64,000 bases of DNA. Source: Synaphobranchus kaupii. Taxonomy: Eukaryota > Chordata > Actinopteri > Anguilliformes > Synaphobranchidae. This document shows positions 19,340 to 31,419 of this stretch, piece by piece. The DNA lies in assembly GCA_029718625.1 (NCBI GenBank), contig CM056380.1, positions 110,351,021 to 110,415,020 of the forward strand, read 5' to 3'. Positions within the stretch are counted from its first letter, which is position 1, and each line of letters opens with the position of its first letter. The translations under genes and the position numbers were made by a program. The notes under the pieces were generated by a model. That model had not been told where the DNA came from and ran no database searches. It was given only the letters and a program-made list of their open reading frames with translations.

Positions 19340-19970
19340 CACTGCAGCTCTCCTGACCTTTGCTCTCTCTCTCTCTCTCTCTCCCCTCTCTCTTTCTCTC
19401 TCTCTCTCCCTCTCTCTCTCTCTCCCTCTCACTGCGGTCCTGCCGGCTCGCTCTCCTGTGGTTCTCCAGATGGTGAGCCTGATGCTGATTGGCAAAACTC
19501 AACCAATTACATTAAAATCTTTTTCTTTTTTTTTCTTTTTTCTTTTTTTTTTTGCGGGTGGGTACTTAATCGGGGGATGAGTTAATCCGATACCCAGTGC
19601 GGTCTTGACCGGGTTCTGGCGGGTATCCGTTTTCCGCCGAGCCTAGCGGGAAGTACCATGGATTCCATTTCCTCTTCCTGTTCGGCATGATTTCTGTGTG
19701 TGTGTGTGTGTGTGTCTGTGTCTGTGTCCCCCCCCCCCCCGCCCACTGAAACCAAGGGTTCCCCTGGCAATGAGACGAGAGGGAAGGGAGAAAAAAAAAT
19801 CAATACTTGCAATAGCGTGCAGCCAATGAAATAAGAGAATGATTTATGTAGGGGTGGATGCTGTGTGAATCAGATGGGGGCTGTGGTGGTGCTGGGATGG
19901 GGTTGGTGTGCGGGGGCGGGGTGGGGGAACCAAACTGCAGTGATTATCCCCAATGACCAGATTTACACCC

Positions 19971-20001
<31 letters not shown>

Positions 20002-20050
20002 ACACACACACCACTACTGACCCTCCCTCCCTCACTAACTCCTGTTTTAA
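19110..20050. repeat. low-complexity cluster
   Basis: C run 19123-19141, (CA)n about 19283-19335, (CT)n 19363-19430, T run 19516-19553, (GT)n 19697-19715, C runs 19729-19740 and 19970-19987, and (CA)n 19988-20012. The intervening unique sequence shows no coding signal. Confidence 0.85.
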
Positions 20051-20330
20051 TCCGAGCTGTGGATATTATGAGACGTCGAGGGAAGCAAACGCACACTCAC
20101 ACACTCACACACACGCGCACGCACACTCACACGCACGCACACGCACACGCACACGCACACGCACACTCGCGGACCCGAGCAGGTTGTGGACTGGGAGCCG
20201 GTATCCGCGTCCGCCCGGTCTGCCGCAGATGAACTGGAGCGTATTTATTAATGCGAGCGTACAGCATGAAAGGGAGACTGGGGAGAGAGAGGAGGGTGGG
20301 GGTCCGATAGAGGGATGGAGTAGGTGGAGG

Positions 20331-20361
<31 letters not shown>

Positions 20362-20510
20362 GAGGAGGAGGAAAAGAGGGAGGGAGCTTGATCTATGCGC
20401 TGCGGTCACTCCGCCCCCCACACACCCCCACCCATACCCCCCCATCCATGTGTCGACCAGTCAGAGAGACGAGGAGTGAGAATCTCCCTCTCCCTCCCTC
20501 CCTCTCTCTC

Positions 20511-20546
<36 letters not shown>

Positions 20547-20950
20547 CACAGACAGACAGGGGGGACGGTAGCAACAGGATCTCGCCGGGAGCCCCGTCTC
20601 TGTGACAGTGTTGCGGCGGACTAGCGGACTGCCACCTCTCCCAGGTGACCGGGTACCCCCCCTCCCCGCCTCCCTCGTCCGACCCAGGCCCCCGCCGAAA
20701 CGCAGCTCACCAGAGGTACACCCCTGCTCCACGCATGCTCCTCCGCCCGAAAACAGACCCAGAGAGATCCGTTTCATCTACATCTACACACACACACAGA
20801 CACATGCATAAGAAGCCCAGCGGTCCGCCGTACTTGCACACCCGCAACTCCCCACAACTTTGCTGAAACGGGGGGTGCGATAGGGCAATAGCGGCGTTTA
20901 AATCGTGCTGGTGGTATCGTCCGCGTGTGTTTCCTGCGCAGCTGCTGTGG
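20050..20950. promoter_or_regulatory. CpG-rich, promoter-like region
   Basis: CpG-dense sequence (20050-20270, 20560-20940) surrounds GA and CT repeats. Its composition is unlike the AT-rich surroundings and resembles a CpG-island promoter or 5' UTR. No start codon with a supported reading frame or downstream exon could be linked to it. Confidence 0.35.
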
Positions 20951-21609
20951 CTAGATGTTTTTTTTTTTTTTTTTTTCCTTGCGCTGGTTTATTGAGATTA
21001 ATCTTATTGTTCATTGATTATGGACTTCTTTCTGTTGGAAATGAGCGAGTGATTGAACGGGACTTTAGTGATGAGTAAGTTAGATGAGTACTTTGGCTGA
21101 CAGGGGGCACGGAATTTGTTGTCTGTTGAAATGGGCCGAGACGAAAGTTGGAATGTTACATTTCTACATTATTCCAGAACACACCCTCGCGTGTACAAAC
21201 TGTTCAATATCAATCCCGCATTGCTTAAGTTTTCAGCGATCAAATAATGGACTTTCTGAAGCCGGCTTCACGTTTCATTGGCTAGTTCTGTGATTTTGGG
21301 TCCTTTTTTAAATTATGTTGCGGCTGCCTTGATTCTGTTCTAAAGAATGATGTGTAATTGATCAAATTCAGATAATTATTTCCCCTATAGGACTCCCCGG
21401 TATAGAACAGGGCCTAGCCAAAGTCATCAGTTAATTTCTGCGCAACATCCCACGGTTTATTTTACGCATGCATCCTAGCTTGTGTGGAATATGTGTGTGA
21501 ACTCCTGAGTGTTAGGAGAGCCCAGGGCTCCAGGAGGTTGTGTGTTTGTTAGCCTTCCTCAGCTGCGATTGGGGGTAATGTTCCTGTGGGGTGATTAGAG
21601 ATGGAGGTC

Positions 21610-21868
21610 CTGAACGTGCCTCCGTGGCTTTCTCAGCTCTTTCTGTGGAGGGAAAGGCCGATAGGGCACTGCCAGGAAGCCCAGCTTTCTCAGCTCTCTC
21701 TGTGGAGGGAAAGGCCGATATGGCACTGCCAGGAGGCCCAGCTTTCTCAGCTCTCTCTGTGGAGGGAAAGGCCGATATGGCACTGCCAGGAGGCCCAGCT
21801 TTCTCAGCTCTTTCTGTGGAGGGAAAGGCTGATATGGCACTGCCAGGAGGCCCAGCTTTCTCAAACTA
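21610..21868 (+). repeat. 57-bp minisatellite, open in frame
   Basis: Just over four units of CTCTCTGTGGAGGGAAAGGC plus CGATATGGCACTGCCAGGAG plus GCCCAGCTTTCTCAG. The period is 57 bp, so a 19-residue unit (AFSALSVEGKADMALPGGP) reads through. No start context or splice linkage suggests translation. Confidence 0.93.
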
Positions 21869-22221
21869 ACAGCAAGCAGGTGCTCTGCCAGGCTTTACAC
21901 ACGTTCCTGTTTAGGACCTCAGAGTAACACAAGGATTTAACGGCGGGAAAGATTTTCATCCTTCCCTGGATTGCAGAAGCAAGTTTGTTTCAGTGAGTTT
22001 AGCATCTGAAAGTTGTCTAATTTAGGACAGTCCAAATTTGTCGAAATTCCTTGCTGGTTGTATGGTATGAGCTATGCCAAAATTTGCACTAAATATACAG
22101 TCTTCTGCACCCTTTTATGAGTTTATAATGCACTTACAGTATATTGAGTTGAATAAGGGTATTTTAGATATTTCTTGTAAATATATAAAGCTGGTATGAT
22201 GCTTGCTTTTGGCATCTGAAA

Positions 22222-22530
22222 TGTGTGGACACGTTCTGTAATATGTGTCAGTATTAGACAGATGTTATAATGAATGCCAGTATTAGGTGTGCTGTAATAT
22301 GTGTCAGTATTGGACAGATGTTATAATGTAAGCCAGTATTAGGAGTGCTGTAATATGTGTCAGTATTGGATAGATGTTATAATGAATGCCAGTATTAGAT
22401 GTGCTGTAATATGTGTCAGTATTGGACAGATGTTATAATGAATGCCAGTATTAGGAGTGCTGTAATATGTGTCATTATTGGACAGATGTTATAATGAATG
22501 CCAGTATTTGGTGTCTGCTGTGATATGTCA
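22222..22530 (+). repeat. 55-56 bp minisatellite, about 5 units
   Basis: The unit contains GCTGTAATATGTGTCAGTAT and GGACAGATGTTATAATGAAT, then GCCAGTATTAGG. Confidence 0.93.
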
Positions 22531-22559
22531 ATATTGGGTGCATACTGGCAAGGGACATT

Positions 22560-24520
22560 CACAATGACAAGGCAAGATTGTGCCTCAGTTTGAATGGGGT
22601 TGATAAAGGGTTGATAAATTCAGACATTTATTTTGCTCATATCTGACCTGTATTTTTACCTCTCTTATTTTCCTAGTTGTCATATTGATGTCATTTAATT
22701 TAGATTGACGTTGGGTTGTTTCTTTTTAACACATATTTTATTCTGTCACTTGTAAAGCGAACGCATGGCCTTAGTTTATTGGCGGAAGATGAGATTTTGC
22801 TCGTGGCTTTGCCCTACGACAAAAACAAAAACCCAGCACGTGTGACACTTGCTCAGATGGAAGACAAATGGTGCTAAATCCTGTCTCTTAGGGTACCGTG
22901 CGCCCCCCCCCCTCCCCCTCCCCCATTTTGGGGTATTGATCTGGTAATAGCATTATCCGTGGAGCATGTGGCTGGCTTTGGGTTATTGTCCTGCAGAGTT
23001 TCTGTGGTCACTCCTGCGGACTCCAGCATTGTTGTGACAGAAGGCCGGGACTGCGGCCATCGCTCAATTTAATGCTGTTCGTACCGAGGTCACCAGGGGT
23101 CATAGGGAGCAGAGGCTAATTAGTTTAACCCAGCAAAGGGCAAGATCCCCCTGACTGCTATTGGAATAGGGGTCCCCCCCCAAATCAATGACCCTGGCCC
23201 CCCGCTTATTCAGCACACAACAGGCACGTGCTGCAAACGTTTTCAAATTCATATCATTATAGGTGCGGATCTTGTCACAGCTGCGTGTTATCTTTCCCTG
23301 TTTTAGCCTTGTGGTGATCTTCAGCTTTGTGTGTGGGGAAAAAAAAAAAAAAGTGTTCTGAAAAATATGCACGAGAGCGTTAGTATTATGTCATAATGTT
23401 GTGTTGCGTGCAAATATTTTGTGTAGATATTAGTGTTGACCAAAATAGTTTTTACTGTTGATTCAAATTTTTATTTTTGCTTGAGCCTTAACAGGTTGGT
23501 GTTTTCGTTCCCGTCAAAATTGAAATCTGTTTTAAAGAGACCGCAATAAACTGTTGTCAGTTTTTGATTTCCACAGATTTAATGAGAGAAAAATGTGTCA
23601 AGAGCACTCTGTGGTTAAAGAATCAGACACTGTCTAATTACAAATTAAATTTGAGAAGAAATTCTTATCAGCACAGATGTGTAAAAATAGAAATTGGCAG
23701 TAAATGTTTCTGTTCATTACAGAACATAATATATTAAAATGTATATCTGAGTCATTCTTATATTTAAAACCCTCTCATTTTACAACGTTTTCCATTTAAA
23801 GGAAACGGTACAGTTTGAGGACAGCAATACTGCTGCACTGGATTACATTAGAATTAGAGGCATTAATTAATTACAGAACTGCGTACAAAAAGGTTGGTCA
23901 AACAGCAGAGAGAACTTCTAAGTCACAGCTGGTACTAGGGTAGTCATCACATAAATCTGGGGCATTAAGTGTTAAGTGCCATTATTGCAAAATAAGGAGG
24001 TCTGTATTGGGCCCTAAGTATGCACATATTTTAACTTCTCAAAGGTGAAAGGACCTATTTTCAACTTCAAAGTGTTACTTTTCACTTGAACATTGGACAT
24101 CATTATCCAAGAAAGGCTTTGTTAGCGCAGGTTAGCGTTCTTGCGCGTTCCTCGTGAACTCATATGATTTACGAATTCCAAGCTTCTTGACAATTTGAAG
24201 ACTTTATCCATACGTCATCATGCAAAGACTCATTATTATGAATTATGAATAATCAACAAACATAGTTACATTTCGCTCCTGCAAATCCCTAACATTCGCA
24301 GTGCATTTCCAATTTTGTTTTCTGAGACCTGCATAATTAGTGCCTGTATTATGGTGATATCTTTGTTTTAAATTTAATTACATATATTCCTCATACTAAG
24401 CACGCTTGTTCGATGAAATGAATCCATTTCCGTGCCAGCGCTAATGCTAATATATTCCTGTCAATCTTTCTGTGAAGTACAGGACTGAACATACAGAAGT
24501 GAGTTTAGGCTGGGTTTTGC
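22560..24520. other. AT-rich, no gene recognised
   Basis: Unique AT-rich sequence with a C-rich patch (22902-22924) and an A run at 23338. No repeat family or exon could be supported. Confidence 0.5.
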
Positions 24521-24529
24521 TGTTTTGCT

Positions 24530-24607
24530 GTGAAGTGCATTGTGACAACTTGTTGTGAAATGCGCTATATAAATAAATATTGATTGATATTGATTGATTG
24601 ATTGAAT
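24530..24607 (+). repeat. LINE-type 3' tail with (ATTG)n
   Basis: GTGAAGTGCATTGTGACAAC, GTTGTGAAATGCGCTATATA and AATAAATATTGATTG. This is the typical GCGCTATATAAATAAA ending of fish non-LTR elements, followed by a short tandem tail. Confidence 0.7.
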
Positions 24608-24609
24608 AT

Positions 24610-27600
24610 TCACATCATCATTGCACTTTATCTTCCTGTGACTGTAATTCTGCTTATATTAATATAACCCCACTGCTATAATTGTGCAACCAAAAACACT
24701 ACTGCTAACGGTTTAATTTTAGATTAATACATGTATTTCTTACAGAACATATTATAAGTCAGGTGCGTTACTTTTTCATTCTGGTGTTGTTGCCTATAAA
24801 TCTGTCCAGACCTGTAAATTCAGAGTGTTAAATTTAAGGTTTACAGCCCCTACCTTGTGCAAACCCTCAAATTGTGTGACCCAATTGTGTTACTCACACA
24901 AACTACATTCTTAAATTTACCACCTGTTCCCAAATAAAAAAATACTGTTAACAAAATAAGATAGACATCCATGAAATGTCAACAGAATTATTATTACTTT
25001 AAGCAGTACACGTACTTTGCATGAATAAGATAAACGTTTTTTATTTTCCAGGCTGTCAAAATTCAATAAAAATTCAAATAACAGGTACGGTTTGTTGACT
25101 TTGGAAATCACCAACATTAACTTGATTAACTTTCAAATTAAAAGTATGAAACAATCACTTCAGTTAAGGATAAATGTTGAATGTACTGTACACTAGTGAA
25201 TACAGGATAGTGTTATATTGTTTATTACCGATCTGCAAAGGAAATTGGGCCGCTGTTGTGGTATATCGTTAGCATTTTTGATAAGATGAGCATGAATGTA
25301 GGTTACAGGGACAGCTTTTGAGGGCGATGTGCCTTTGTTCCCTAGTTTATAAACCCCCCTGTGCACAGAGGCCCTGTCCAGGTGGTTTAACTGCAGTGAG
25401 AGGGCCCAGGCACTATGGCTCTTTCCCGTGGTGAAGTGCAAATGTTCCAGGGAGGTTTCTCAAACCGTCGGAAGTGCAAGAGAAGATTTCTGGGGTTGAA
25501 TCGGAGAGCTGTATCCCGTTGTGTGATTGCGCCCGGGCATCCTTCCTCCCCGTCAGGACGGGATCCGCAGCCTTGTTTGTTTCGCGTCGGAGTTGCAGAG
25601 GAGCCGGAGTTGTGGCAGTGCATTCTGGGAATGTGGAGTTGCCGAGGCAACGCAGCAGTGGCAGTGCATTGTGGGAGTGTGTCTGTTGAGTGAGGTGAAG
25701 AAGAATGGCTGAAAAATTGGCATTCCACTTCACTTCTAATGGCCGCCCTAGTGAGTCTCCCAATTGGGACGTGCTCTCCTTTCTGACAAATGATTGGCTG
25801 AAGGCAAGATGATCGTGTGAGTACAGTGTTACTGCAGAAAAACTATAGATACTCACCCGTGTTTCAGAGTATATAAATGTGGCAAACAAAAGAACAAAAA
25901 AAACATCTAATATTACTTAGGAGATGACACAAGCATTAAAATAAAGCAGAAGCTTCCATTTTCATCTCATCTGGATAATTAATTCTATATTTTTAATGTA
26001 TTTCTTTCTGTTTTGTATTTTTAGAGAAATGGTGTATCCTTGCTTGCATCCCTTATGAGGGAGTACCACTAATAAACTCCGCCCTGCTCATATCCAATGA
26101 AAACATTTTTTGAGGAAATCTTCCACTTCGCTACAACACGCCCTCCTCCACAGGCTTTCTATAAGATAACTGAGTATTAGTAAACCAGTAATAATTATCA
26201 GTAATTATATTAATAATAAGTATTTTAATAATATCAGTAGTACATAGTATAAGTTATTATAAAGGTGCAGATCGTTGTCTGTTACGAGTCCCCCGGTGCC
26301 CCAAACATTGCTAAGATATGGTAGTGGTCAGAGGGTGATGTGAAATGAGTTTTCTTCTTCTGTGGTCACGATCATGAGCACAGGAGGAGCACTTTAAGGT
26401 CCTCCCACCCCCCGTTGTTTGGACCCTCCATTTCTCTGCAGTACTGCACATGGCAACAGCTTCCTATGGACTGTGAGGATGAACAACATCTGTTTTCAGT
26501 GATTAAAGGCACAATTCAATAAAATATCTGAACGGTTCAGTACCAGCTTTATTATAATAATAATAATAATAATAAAACTTCACGGCACACAAAGTGCCAA
26601 TGGCAAATTTGTTCTTTTTTTTGTTACTTACACGGCAGTTTTTTGTTTTGTTATTTCAGTGGTTGACTAGGCAAAGAGGATATGACAGTGCCTTTTCTAA
26701 CTGTCCAAACAGTACCTGTAATAATGGTTTCCTCAACCATGCATTGATATGTTTTTCACTGATTCTCATAATACCATCATTCTAGGTGTACATGATGTTT
26801 TGGGAATGTTTCCGGAATGTTTCTTGCTGTCCCAGCGTTCCCGTAACTCCTTATTCCAGTGCTGTATTGTCACCAAGGCCTCATCGCTCAGCGCTGTATA
26901 TGGAAGCGTCAGCACTGCTGTTGCTTAGCGGCCTGCTGGGGAGGGAGAGCAGGTATTGAGCTCCTCTGTGTGGCCGCAGGGTCCTGCTGGGTACTAGCCA
27001 GCTCAGGCAAGTCCTGATAAAGGGAGCAGGGGAGGGAGGGAGAGAGAGAGAGCGAGAGAGAGAGAAGAAGAGAGGGGAAAGGGAGGGAGAGAGGGAGTGG
27101 GAGAGAGGGAGAAAGAGAGAGATAGAGAGGGAGAAAAAAGAGTGAGGTGCATATGTTGCTCACTCAGCTAATTTGCAGACACTGGCCATCAATCACAAAA
27201 TGGGCAAGAGCTGCAGGGGTTCCCGGCGCCAGCCCATTGGATCAAATCAGACAGTCACATCACCTGGCTGCTGAAGGCCACGCCCATTGAGTCCCCGGCC
27301 TATGGGACCTGGTCTACGGCAATGAGTGACAGCTGTGAGACGGTCACCAGTTTACGCAGTTCAAACATTAGCTACTCGTACTTTCCTGAGTCGCGCTGCG
27401 TCGCGCTATAAGACGGAGTTACTGTCCTTCCCCACAGTTAGAATAGTCCTCCTGCTCTTCTAAAAGGTGGTGATTACTATTTATTGCAAATGTTTCAGTG
27501 CTGTTGTAAGATCATCATTTCTGACTAATGATTAATACCATGCAAATAATTTTTCTTTCCTGGCTAAAAAGAGAACATATCAAAGTGTAAATAGCAATAT

Positions 27601-27885
27601 ATAATGGTGGATAAATATAAAATAAATCCCAAGACATACTATAACCTCAGCAAAATTCTTATTTAAATGGGAACTTCATAACACTGTATTTGACCCCTAT
27701 CTTATAGCATACTTAAGTGCAACACAAACGCCAGAGCTTCAGTTGGAGGCAGCGATTCCGGCCAACCAAACCACTGACCTACGTACAGCGTAACACTGGT
27801 TAAAACTCACTAGAACCAATCAGGTTGCGGGAAACTAATCTAACAAACTATAACTTCCCCTTCCAGAACTTGGTCAAGACTGCCT
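24610..27885. other. no gene recognised
   Basis: Mostly AT-rich unique sequence. Includes (AAT)n at 26555-26575 and a purine-rich (GAGA/GGGA)n tract at about 27020-27140. Open frames at 25390-25890 overlap on both strands and lack splice or family support. Confidence 0.5.
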
Positions 27886-27886
27886 T

Positions 27887-27887
<1 letters not shown>

Positions 27888-27929
<42 letters not shown>

Positions 27930-28020
27930 CTTGCATTTATATAGCACCTTTCACGACACTCAAAGCGCTTACAGTAACGAGGGGGAAACTCACCTCTACC
28001 ACCACCAATGTTGTACGTTA
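27888..28020 (+). repeat. (TAA)n and interspersed repeat
   Basis: (TAA)n at 27888-27928 runs into TGCATTTATATAGCACCTTT, CTCAAAGCGCTTACAGTAAC and GAGGGGGAAACTCACCTC. This consensus is shared with 59995-60200. Confidence 0.75.
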
Positions 28021-28424
28021 ATTAAGGGGTTTACTGTGGAGAAAAATAACACTTTAAAGCAGATTCTGTACATCATCATCTCTCTGGTCAGTGCTCACAC
28101 TTCATAGCAGTCGTCACATAAGCCAACAGAGGTGGAAAAAAACCGGGTTCCTCTGTAAAACCGCTGCGGTAACGTGGAGCCGTAATCCGTGCAATACTGG
28201 CACAAACCACAACGCTGTGGGGTTAAACGGTGTGTGGGCTGCTGCTACTGGACCCTGAGGTGCATTATGGTCTCGCCTGCGGCTGTTTTATTAATGAAAC
28301 TGGCTGTTTAGATTGGCAACAAAACACAATGAAGGCAGACGGTTCAACAAATACATGATGTATTTATTTTATGTTTCAAGGAAGATGTCGTTGAGTAGTT
28401 CTAATCAAACATGCTATAATATAC

Positions 28425-28680
28425 ACTCTCAGAAATGGAGTGTATATTACAGTGGAGTTCGTTTTCTTCTTTAAGGAACACATTTCCCAAATGTAGCCTG
28501 AAAGTACAGTTCTGTTTGTTCTATTTGGGTACCAATAATGACCTTTTCAAGCAAAAAAGGGTGCAAATGAATGGTGTATTGCTGGCCAGGGTTACAGGTT
28601 TATGTACCTATAGTGCACCACCACCTTGGTGACGTTTGTACCTTTTTAGGTACTTTCCGTGTCTTTTTTTTCTGAGTGCA
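28425..28680. mobile_element. MITE with CACTCTCAGA/TCTGAGTG ends
   Basis: CACTCTCAGAAATGG at the left, TTTTTTTCTGAGTGCAG at the right, and GGTACCAATAATG and TTTGTACCTTTTTAGGTAC inside. It resembles an abundant fish palindromic family. The target duplication is not clear. Confidence 0.55.
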
Positions 28681-29454
28681 GAATAAGTCCTGCAGGTGCT
28701 CAGGTGTAGTCCTGTGGATGGAGTAGGTCGACATATTCAGCCCTGGCTGGGGGTAGGGGGTGTGTACGGGAGAGAGATCCAGTCCAAGCCTCCACTGTGA
28801 CCCCCAAGGCCATGAGGCAGGGGGTGAAGGGCATGCTGGTCCCTAGCGTGAGAAGGACACCAGCTGGCCAGAGCCTGATGATAAGGAGGCTTAAACAGGC
28901 CGACAGCCCACCCAGGGCCATCCTAAACCGCAAACCACCAATAAACACAAGCTGACACCCCTCCGGCCGTGCCGTGCTCCGCTCAGATAAACCGCAATAG
29001 AGAATAATCTCTTATGTAGATATTCTCTACATATGAATGATTTTTGATAAATGGACAATTATGGTGGCAGCACTTTGTATCGTATGTATGTGTATATGTG
29101 TATATAAGGGGTGAGCGATGTAAGGGAAGAGGTGGTTTTGTTGGATGATAGACATAGAAAGAGCTGGAAGGTTTCTCGTTGGTATGTATTGGCTGATATT
29201 CATGATTACCTGCAACCTGAGCTGCTAAAACACTTCAAAATGACTCCTTCAAATAGTAAAACACCTTGGACAGTGGTCCCTAAACTGTGGGTTGGGACTC
29301 GGTGGGTTTGTGGGATACGAGATGGGTCACAGGAAATTAATTCACTTGTTAAGTGGGTCCTAGGCTGGGTCTCTCTTTGGAAAAAAATAAAAAATTACAT
29401 CCATTTTTACCTCAGCCTGTTCTTGAGAGAACACTCCTGAGTACTCTTAGGGCC

Positions 29455-29600
29455 TGATTTACGAAGACCTCTAGCATGTGTAAAACCTTTTAGAGCACAC
29501 AAAACTAATAACACAACCAATGATTGGTGCCAAAAAATGGCATGACCCATCGTAGGTTGTGTTATTGGTTCTGCGTGTGCTTAAAGGTCTTCTGTAGTGA
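29455..29600. repeat. inverted-repeat element
   Basis: ACGAAGACCTCTAGC with inner AATAACACAACC is mirrored by GGTTGTGTTATT and AAAGGTCTTCTGT. Probably a small MITE, with ends not defined. Confidence 0.5.
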
Positions 29601-29821
29601 ACTTGAGATTCGGCGCTAAACCCGCCTACATTTTAAACACAGAACCTATGCAAAGGGAGGAGCGCTAACAGGAGAAGTACTAGAATTGAGCTGATGAACC
29701 AAGTGCTCAAAAATATCAGATTACTCCAAGTAATGCAAGGTGCCCTTGAACGAAAAACACACCCGTTTAATTAGGGAAAAAAAGCTGTACATGGCTATAG
29801 AATCAGGCACACGAGCAGAGA

Positions 29822-30090
29822 GCCGAATCATAGCCCTGTCTACTCTGCCCTGTGTACTGTGCACTAGCATACAGTATGCTGGTTACTGCATACTGTTTAG
29901 TGACAAGCAATATGCAAAAGAATATCCTCAACGCTATTATCTGTGAAAACCCGGAAATAAGTATATCCATCCAGAGGTTTACAGGACACTACATTTAGAG
30001 AACATTTCACCTACTTAACAACATTCTCATCCAGTGTACTCGACAAGCATACTCAATAGTGTAGAAGGGTGTTGATTTGGATACAGCCTA
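29822..30090 (+). repeat. dispersed repeat copy B
   Basis: Same family and orientation as 3228-3505; see the shared blocks listed there. Confidence 0.75.
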
Positions 30091-30735
30091 CGAGAGTGGT
30101 AATAATTATAGTAAGGGCATATCGGAGATTTTTAAAAAATTAAAAGAATGGACACCGACCCCGGTTTTGTCCATGCAGGGTCTTCACCGGGTGTGGTGAG
30201 ACGGTGAGAAAAGTATTGATTTTAACCAAAACACAGACAAACTAGGAAAATTCCCTGGAAAACAGAACAGCACAAATAGCTTCTCCAGTTCTACATATTA
30301 GGTTAGGGTATCCACATGAGAACATTGTGGTAGAAGAGTACATTGAGATTTCATATTAATGCAGACTTTATCTTTTGCCATGTTGAAGACTGAATAACTG
30401 AGTAACATTGCCTCAGAAATATTAGTATAGACTATTTTTGTAACATCTGTGAAGTATGGAAAATGTCAGTATATGGGGCAGGCAGGACTTTGATGTGCTG
30501 AGGTTTTCTTTGTGACTGTAAAACATACGTACCATGGAATTGGTGGTGGTGGCGGCTCCAGAGCTGTCTGCGATGCTGACTTCATTTCCCACAATTCTTC
30601 AGAGTCCGGTGACCCAGAGGACAGACTGACACAATCGCCCTGATGCACACCATCTCGCTCCAGAACATTTCTGGAATGTGGGAATAATGTCTTATACAAG
30701 TCCTGCCCCTCCGCAGTGCACCTGTCCCTATAAAC

Positions 30736-30953
30736 GAGGGGTATCCAGTCTTAGCCAAAAAAAGCCCCGCATGAGTGCCGGTTTTTGTTTTAGCCCAGCA
30801 CTAAGATGCACTAAGCCCGGGTCTACTTATCAACGTCTTGATTGAAGACAATGATTAGTTAATTAGTTGAATCGGGTGTCTTAGTACTTAGGGCTAAATC
30901 AAAAACCTGCACCCACACACTGGCCCATTTTCGGATAATATTGGATACCCCTG
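30736..30953. mobile_element. 218-bp hAT MITE with perfect 8-bp TSD
   Basis: GAGGGGTATCCAGTCTTAGCC faces TCGGATAATATTGGATACCCCTG. CTATAAAC precedes (30728-30735) and follows (30954-30961). The first terminal base is G instead of the expected C. Confidence 0.9.
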
Positions 30954-31309
30954 CTATAAACTCTGTCCCCTGCAGATACACAACAAATTCTTATAATCCA
31001 GCCCGGTAGTGAGATTCTTCCCCAATCACTGTTCCTGGATCAGCATTCGCCACGGTTACCGGGTTTAATTTGAGTTGATTATGGATCAGAAAGCTGAAGT
31101 CGAATCGGTTGTTTCAATGAAACAGCTAAAAGATGGATTGGAGGGCTTCACACAAGCTGTTAGGCAGTGCTGTTTTGTGTGGCTGTCATTAAAGTATCAC
31201 TTATTTCAATACACTGAGTTTTAGGGCTGGCCCAGTAAATAATTTGATCATTGGTTTGATGGAATTGACTTCCTCCAGAAGGAAAAACAACTGGACGATG
31301 GTCTCTATG

Positions 31310-31415
31310 TAAGGGCTGAGCAGTTGGTCTCAGAGTAAGGGCTGAGCAGTTGGTCTCAGATTAAGGGCTGAGCAGTTGGTCTCAGAGTAAGGGCTGAGCA
31401 GTTGGTCTCAGAGTA
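31310..31415 (+). repeat. 26-bp tandem repeat, 4 units
   Basis: Unit TAAGGGCTGAGCAGTTGGTC plus TCAGAG. Confidence 0.95.
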
Positions 31416-31419
31416 GTTA

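Noticed and set aside
25387..25889. Overlapping open frames on both strands
   Set aside because: No start context, splice sites or recognisable family. GC-moderate unique sequence only.
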